Positions 59,997 to 64,000 of a stretch of DNA of 64,000 nt are shown one piece after another. The stretch is from Bacillota bacterium. Its GTDB lineage: Bacteria > Bacillota > Clostridia > Peptostreptococcales > Acidaminobacteraceae. The stretch's first letter is position 1. The number at the start of each line of letters is the position of its first letter. Made by a program: the position numbers and the translations under genes. Location: the NCBI GenBank assembly GCA_030529225.1, contig JAUMXH010000009.1:1-64000 (forward strand). The letters run 5' to 3'. Below the pieces are notes generated by a model. The model made no database searches. It saw only the letters and a program-made list of their open reading frames with translations, and was not told the DNA's origin.

Positions 59997-61805
59997 ATGA
60001 AGATTATCAACATAGCAATTATCGCCCACGTCGATGCGGGCAAATCCACCCTGGTGGACGCCTTTTTTAACCAAGCGGGCGTGTTTCGGGAGAACGAAGA
60101 ACACGTGGAGCAGGTCATGGACTCGGACGATATCGAGAGGGAGCGCGGAATTACGATTTATTCCAAGAACTGCTCCATCAATTATAAAGACTACAAAATC
60201 AACATCGTGGACACGCCGGGCCACGCGGATTTCAGCGGCGAGGTCGAGCGCATCATCAAGACCGTAGACACCGTCATCCTCCTGGTGGACAGCGTGGAAG
60301 GGCCGATGCCGCAGACCAAGTTCGTGCTGAAAAAAGCCCTCGAAATGAACCTGAACCCCATCCTCTTCATCAACAAGATCGACAAGAAGGACCAGAGGGC
60401 CGAGGAAGTCGTGGACATGGTCTTCGACCTCTTCGTGGAGCTCGATGCAACGGAAGAACAGCTCGATTTCCCCATCCTCTACGGGGCGACCAAAGACGGC
60501 TACGCCATCCGCGACCTGGCCGACGAAAAAGTCAACCTGGAACCGCTTTTGGAGACCATCGTCTCGCACACCGAGCCGTATCCGGACTACAGCGAGGAGC
60601 CGCTTCAGCTCCAAATCAGTGCCCTCAGCTACGACGATTATATAGGAAGACTCGGAATCGGCAGGATTTCAAAGGGCTATATCAGCTCGGGCCAGACCGT
60701 CACGGTCTGCAAGCGAGACGGTTCGGTCAAGACCGGAAAGATCGGCAAGTTGCAGTGCTATAAGGGCTTGCAAAAAGTGGAGACCGACGAGCTTGGAAGC
60801 GGCGACATCGCGATCATCAGCGGAATCGCGGACATCTCGATCGGGGAAACCGTGTGCGACCTCTACAAGGTCAAGCCGATGGAAATGATTACCATAGAGG
60901 AACCGACCCTGTCGATGAACTTTCTGATCAACTCCTCTCCGTTTGCCGGCAGAGTCGGAAAGTTTGTGACCACCCGACACCTGCGCGACAGGTTGATGAA
61001 GGAACTCGAGGTAAATGTGGCGCTCAAGGTTGAAGAACTCGGCGGCACCGACGGATTCAAGGTGTCCGGACGGGGCGAACTCCACCTGTCCATCCTGATT
61101 GAAAATATGCGCAGAGAGGGCTACGAGCTCAACGTCTCAAGGCCGGAGGTCATCTTCCACAAGGAGGCCGGCAAGACCCTGGAACCGATCGAGGAACTGA
61201 TTGTCTCGCTTCCGGACGAATACCTGGGGGCCGCAATCTCTTCTCTGAACGACAGGAAGGGCGAAATGCTGAATATGGAATCGGTGAACGGGACGACCAA
61301 GCTCACCTATAAGGTTCCGACCAGGGGACTGCTCGGATTCCGCAGCTACATGATTACCAAATCTCGCGGAGAGGCCATCATCAGCCGCTCGCTGATCGGC
61401 TTTGAGGAGTTTAAGGGACAGATCACCAGCCGCAGCAACGGCGTTCTGGTCAGCGGAGACAACGGGGTCGCGACCTCCTACTCGCTGGACAACCTATCGG
61501 ACAGAGGAACTATGATTATCCACCCGAGCACCGAGGTCTACGAGGGCATGATTATCGGCATCAACAACAGGACCGATGACATCGTGGTGAACCCGACCAA
61601 GTCGAAAAAGCTCACCAACACCAGGGCATCGGGCAGCGACGATGCGATCAAGCTCGAACCGCCGAAAATCTTCACCTTGGAAGAGGCGATGGAGTTCATC
61701 GACGATGACGAGTACATTGAAGTCACGCCGGACGCGATTCGCATCCGCAAAAAGATTCTGAATGAAATCGAGCGGAAAAAAGCCAACAAAAAAATCCCTA
61801 AATAA
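59997..61805 (+). CDS. typA: GTP-binding protein TypA/BipA
   Basis: 602 residues, ribosome-associated translational GTPase. G1 AHVDAGKST, G2 ERERGITI, G3 DTPGHADF, G4 INKIDK, then EF-G-like domains III and V and the TypA-specific C-terminal domain (SGRGELHLSIL, PTRGLLGFRSYMITKSRGEA). G1 has Ala-Gly-Lys-Ser, as in EF-G/TetM, where BipA usually has His-Gly-Lys-Thr. The stop codon lies inside the terminator stem. Confidence 0.95.
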   Translation: MKIINIAIIAHVDAGKSTLVDAFFNQAGVFRENEEHVEQVMDSDDIERERGITIYSKNCSINYKDYKINIVDTPGHADFSGEVERIIKTVDTVILLVDSVEGPMPQTKFVLKKALEMNLNPILFINKIDKKDQRAEEVVDMVFDLFVELDATEEQLDFPILYGATKDGYAIRDLADEKVNLEPLLETIVSHTEPYPDYSEEPLQLQISALSYDDYIGRLGIGRISKGYISSGQTVTVCKRDGSVKTGKIGKLQCYKGLQKVETDELGSGDIAIISGIADISIGETVCDLYKVKPMEMITIEEPTLSMNFLINSSPFAGRVGKFVTTRHLRDRLMKELEVNVALKVEELGGTDGFKVSGRGELHLSILIENMRREGYELNVSRPEVIFHKEAGKTLEPIEELIVSLPDEYLGAAISSLNDRKGEMLNMESVNGTTKLTYKVPTRGLLGFRSYMITKSRGEAIISRSLIGFEEFKGQITSRSNGVLVSGDNGVATSYSLDNLSDRGTMIIHPSTEVYEGMIIGINNRTDDIVVNPTKSKKLTNTRASGSDDAIKLEPPKIFTLEEAMEFIDDDEYIEVTPDAIRIRKKILNEIERKKANKKIPK

Positions 61806-61817
61806 GGGATTTTTTTC
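61788..61817 (+). terminator. typA terminator
   Basis: AAAAAATCCCT, loop AAAT, AAGGGATTTTTTT. Also usable from the opposite side by the SLH-CAP gene. Confidence 0.88.
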
Positions 61818-61835
61818 TGCCCGTCAGCGCTGCGC

Positions 61836-63023
61836 CTATTCCGGGGTATAGAAAATCTGCGACCAGTACCAGCCCATCTCGGAACCCGCATCGTAGTAGA
61901 TGCCGACGCTGAGCTCCTCAAAGTTCGGGTTCAGGATGTTGGCCTTGTGACCCGGAGATTCCATCCATGACTTCATGACAATCGCAGGACTCGTCTGTCC
62001 CGCGGCGATGTTTTCGCCGGCCGCAAGAAAACTGCACATGCCGGAAAAACAGCTGCTTCCGTTCGGGCGCGTGTGGCTGAAGAGCTGAACGGTCTCCTTG
62101 GCCCTGGTATCGGCGTAGGCCCGGTAAGTTTGGCCTTCTCTCAGCGCTTTCAAGCCGACCTTGGCCCTCTCCTCGTTGACCAGGCGCAAGACTTCGGCCT
62201 TGTAGCCGGCCAACTTATCTTCAAAGGATCCGGTCGCCTTCTCGCCGCTAATGTCCACCTGCGAAATCGCATCCTTGGCCTTCTCCGGCACACTGCCCTT
62301 TTTCTTCACGCTCAAATCGTTCGCGTTCTTGGGTTTCTTCAGCAAGTCCTCCGAAATCAGGGCGTACCTGTACGCGTCATAAAACTTGACGGTCGCGAGC
62401 ATGCCCTGCTCCCTGGTATAGCTTCCCTTCGGGTCGAACTTGTTTCCGCCGACCCCGTCCATGATGTTGAGCTTATCCAAGAGGTAAATCTCGTCCCTCG
62501 CCCAGTCCGAAATCTGCGCATCGTCCGAAAACGGTGTGTAAACAAAGCGCAAATCGTAGCCGATCCCCTTGTCCTTAATCATCTTGTCAAAGGCACTCAT
62601 CAGCATCTTGGCAGCCTGCTCCCGGTTGATGCTGCTGTGCGGGGCAAAGCTCGTCTCGGACATGCCCTTTACGATGCCCAAGGAAGTTGCCGCCAGCACG
62701 TACTTCACATCCCCGTCCTGCAGGTTCAAATCGTGAAACTTTGTGTGCAGGGCGCCCAAGTCGTAGTGAAGCCCGTTCTTGAGCAAGTCGTCGATGTCCG
62801 CATATTCGTTCTCTTTGATGTAGACGTGGATGATCAATTTACAAAAGTCCTGCCTGGTAATCTTGCTGCGGTAGGCCGCGTTGAGATCCAGGGGGAGAAT
62901 GCCCTCCGACAAGCCCCTCTCTATATCAGCCCTCGCCCAAGGCGAAGAGCCCTCGGCCGAGTCCGCAAAGGTTGGCAGGAAAGCAAACACAAATGCCAAC
63001 ATCAAGCATAGTATCTTCTTCAT
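61836..63023 (-). CDS. Secreted SLH-CAP domain protein
   Basis: 395 residues. Signal peptide (1-20, ends AFLPTFADSAEG), three SLH-type repeats (about residues 25-205: TRQDFCKLIIH, INREQAAKMLMSAFD, YTREQGMLATVKF), a Lys-rich linker and a C-terminal CAP/SCP domain (about 270-395: LVNEERAKVGLKAL, FSHTRPNG, AAGENIAAG, WMESPGHKANIL). The SLH repeats suggest wall-polymer binding; CAP domains occur in secreted bacterial proteins of unclear activity. Single gene. Confidence 0.92.
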   Translation of the reverse strand: MKKILCLMLAFVFAFLPTFADSAEGSSPWARADIERGLSEGILPLDLNAAYRSKITRQDFCKLIIHVYIKENEYADIDDLLKNGLHYDLGALHTKFHDLNLQDGDVKYVLAATSLGIVKGMSETSFAPHSSINREQAAKMLMSAFDKMIKDKGIGYDLRFVYTPFSDDAQISDWARDEIYLLDKLNIMDGVGGNKFDPKGSYTREQGMLATVKFYDAYRYALISEDLLKKPKNANDLSVKKKGSVPEKAKDAISQVDISGEKATGSFEDKLAGYKAEVLRLVNEERAKVGLKALREGQTYRAYADTRAKETVQLFSHTRPNGSSCFSGMCSFLAAGENIAAGQTSPAIVMKSWMESPGHKANILNPNFEELSVGIYYDAGSEMGWYWSQIFYTPE

Positions 63024-63066
63024 ATTCCCTCCAAAAACCTTAGTTTTTACAATACTTCCGTCTTAT

Positions 63067-64000
63067 CTACACAATGCCGATTTCCCGCATCAACTCTTTG
63101 GCGTTGGTGCTTTCACACTTGCCCGCCTTAATCTTGTGACTGAAGACCATCTTTCCGTCTCGGTACTCTTCCGAAAAATGGTAGTTCTTAATTTTTCCGT
63201 CCTCCATCTCACAGAGTTCAAAGTCGTGGGTGGTCAAAAACACAATGCAGGGAATTCGGCTCAGTTGTTCCAAAACTTTTTTGGCCCCATATATTCTATC
63301 GGCATAATTGGTGCCTTTAAATATCTCATCAATAAAAACGATGATGGGCCGCTCCGATTTCTTCACAAAATCCAGGATGTCCCTGATGCGGAGCAACTCT
63401 CCGTAAAACGTAGAGATGCCCTTGCTGATGTCGTCCTTGACGTTGATCGAAGTGAAGAGGCGCAAAATCGGAACCCGAAACCCGCTCGCGTTCGCAAAGG
63501 CGCCGGCGTAAGTCAGAACCATGTTCACGCCGATCGATCTCATAAAAGAAGTTTTTCCGCTCATGTTGGAGCCGGTGATGATGTTCAGCTCCTCCCCGCA
63601 GGCGAAGTCGTTGCTGACGCAAAGTTCCTCCGGAATCAGCGGATAGACCAAGCCCTCGGCCGCAAATTCGGTCACGGACAGAATCTCGGGCTTACAGATC
63701 GTTTCCTTTAAAAGATTGACGCTGCAGAGACTGATCAACAGCTCAAACTCTTCGATGGCCCGCAAACTGCGAATCATGGCCTGCTTGTCCTCTTCCAAAA
63801 TCGAGTAGTAGCGATACGCGATCCACGCGTTAATCGAGCAAAACCCGTTAAAAAAGAGGTAGGAAAAGATGTTCTTGCGCAGGGAATCCAGGTTATCCAG
63901 GCGCCTGAACTTTTTTAAGGATGCGATGCCTTCCGCGATGTCCGCACGCAGCGCCACGTTCTTTTCGGCCGCAAAGTCCATATTCACAATAAAGCTATAC
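63067..64000 (-). CDS. MutS-family ATPase, partial (5' end outside the window)
   Basis: At least 311 residues, open to the window edge; the first ATG within is 63987 or 63981. Walker A TGSNMSGKTSFMRSIGVN, Walker B IIVFIDEIFKGTN and FLTTHDFELCE show a MutS-type ATPase. The N-terminal part visible has hydrophobic helices, matching the MutS-related membrane or MutS2-like proteins without mismatch-binding domain. Function beyond ATPase cannot be assigned. Confidence 0.85.
   Translation of the reverse strand, partial: YSFIVNMDFAAEKNVALRADIAEGIASLKKFRRLDNLDSLRKNIFSYLFFNGFCSINAWIAYRYYSILEEDKQAMIRSLRAIEEFELLISLCSVNLLKETICKPEILSVTEFAAEGLVYPLIPEELCVSNDFACGEELNIITGSNMSGKTSFMRSIGVNMVLTYAGAFANASGFRVPILRLFTSINVKDDISKGISTFYGELLRIRDILDFVKKSERPIIVFIDEIFKGTNYADRIYGAKKVLEQLSRIPCIVFLTTHDFELCEMEDGKIKNYHFSEEYRDGKMVFSHKIKAGKCESTNAKELMREIGIV

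Noticed and set aside
59773-60000. 75-codon frame ending on the typA start (ATGA overlap)
   Set aside because: No ribosome site, no conserved-looking composition, and it contains the likely typA promoter.

Overview
The window reads as the chromosome of an anaerobic, mid-GC Bacillota (Firmicutes) bacterium, probably of the Clostridia/Tissierellia type. This rests on strong Shine-Dalgarno sites (AGGAGG), TTG/GTG starts, AddAB instead of RecBCD, ScpAB, a SAM-I riboswitch on metK, a fermentative pyruvate formate-lyase (PFL), several lipoproteins with classical lipoboxes, an SLH-domain surface protein and a fused MsrAB. I do not assign a genus.

Layout. (1) 0.2-11.3 kb, + strand: a membrane GGDEF/EAL c-di-GMP protein coupled to a YoaK-type membrane protein; a lipoprotein MsrAB; then a zinc-type ABC transporter operon (znuA-znuC-znuB) ending in a 1141-residue lipoprotein with five or more His-rich repeats. 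(2) 11.3-22.5 kb: an accessory island. It holds a degraded segmental duplication (11256-12241 versus 14002-15173) that brackets an AbiEi/AbiEii toxin-antitoxin pair, an AbrB-ABC exporter operon, a RelBE-type pair with a clear promoter/operator, several unrecognised proteins and at least four broken genes. (3) 22.6-26.7 kb: an isochorismatase-like hydrolase, then PFL split into a catalytic chain and a separate glycyl-radical chain, then its activase and a tRNA-Leu(CAA). (4) 26.7-42.2 kb, - strand: a long run scpA-scpB-ftsK-rimO-pgsA-cinA-cyclophilin-addB-addA-hypothetical covering chromosome segregation, DNA repair, lipid synthesis and ribosome modification. (5) 42.3-46.1 kb, - strand: a YjfB-like small protein, an ArsA/GET3-type ATPase with a small partner, and a CstA transporter. 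(6) 46.2-49.1 kb: a truncated class-I glutamine amidotransferase-like gene facing an operon of comEA plus two tandem paralogous lipoproteins. (7) 49.2-58.3 kb, - strand: ftsH, tilS, metK (SAM-I riboswitch) and potABCD (polyamine uptake). (8) 58.6-64 kb: a patatin-like phospholipase and typA (+), then an SLH-CAP secreted protein and a MutS-like ATPase that runs off the window edge (-).

How the genes fit together. The znu genes and the His-repeat lipoprotein look like one metal-capture unit. The PFL core, radical subunit and activase form one catabolic unit producing formate and acetyl-CoA. The AbiE and RelBE pairs, the nested duplication and the stubs mark 11-22.5 kb as recombinationally active.

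The observations I rate highest are the split PFL, the His-repeat lipoprotein tied to the zinc transporter, the AbiE module inside a decaying duplication whose edge supplies the stop codon of the upstream lipoprotein gene, and two lipoproteins (MsrAB and cyclophilin) that each keep a Shine-Dalgarno site and ATG at the start of the enzyme domain, suggesting secreted and cytosolic forms from one gene. All statements come from reading the sequence; no database search or folding program was run.
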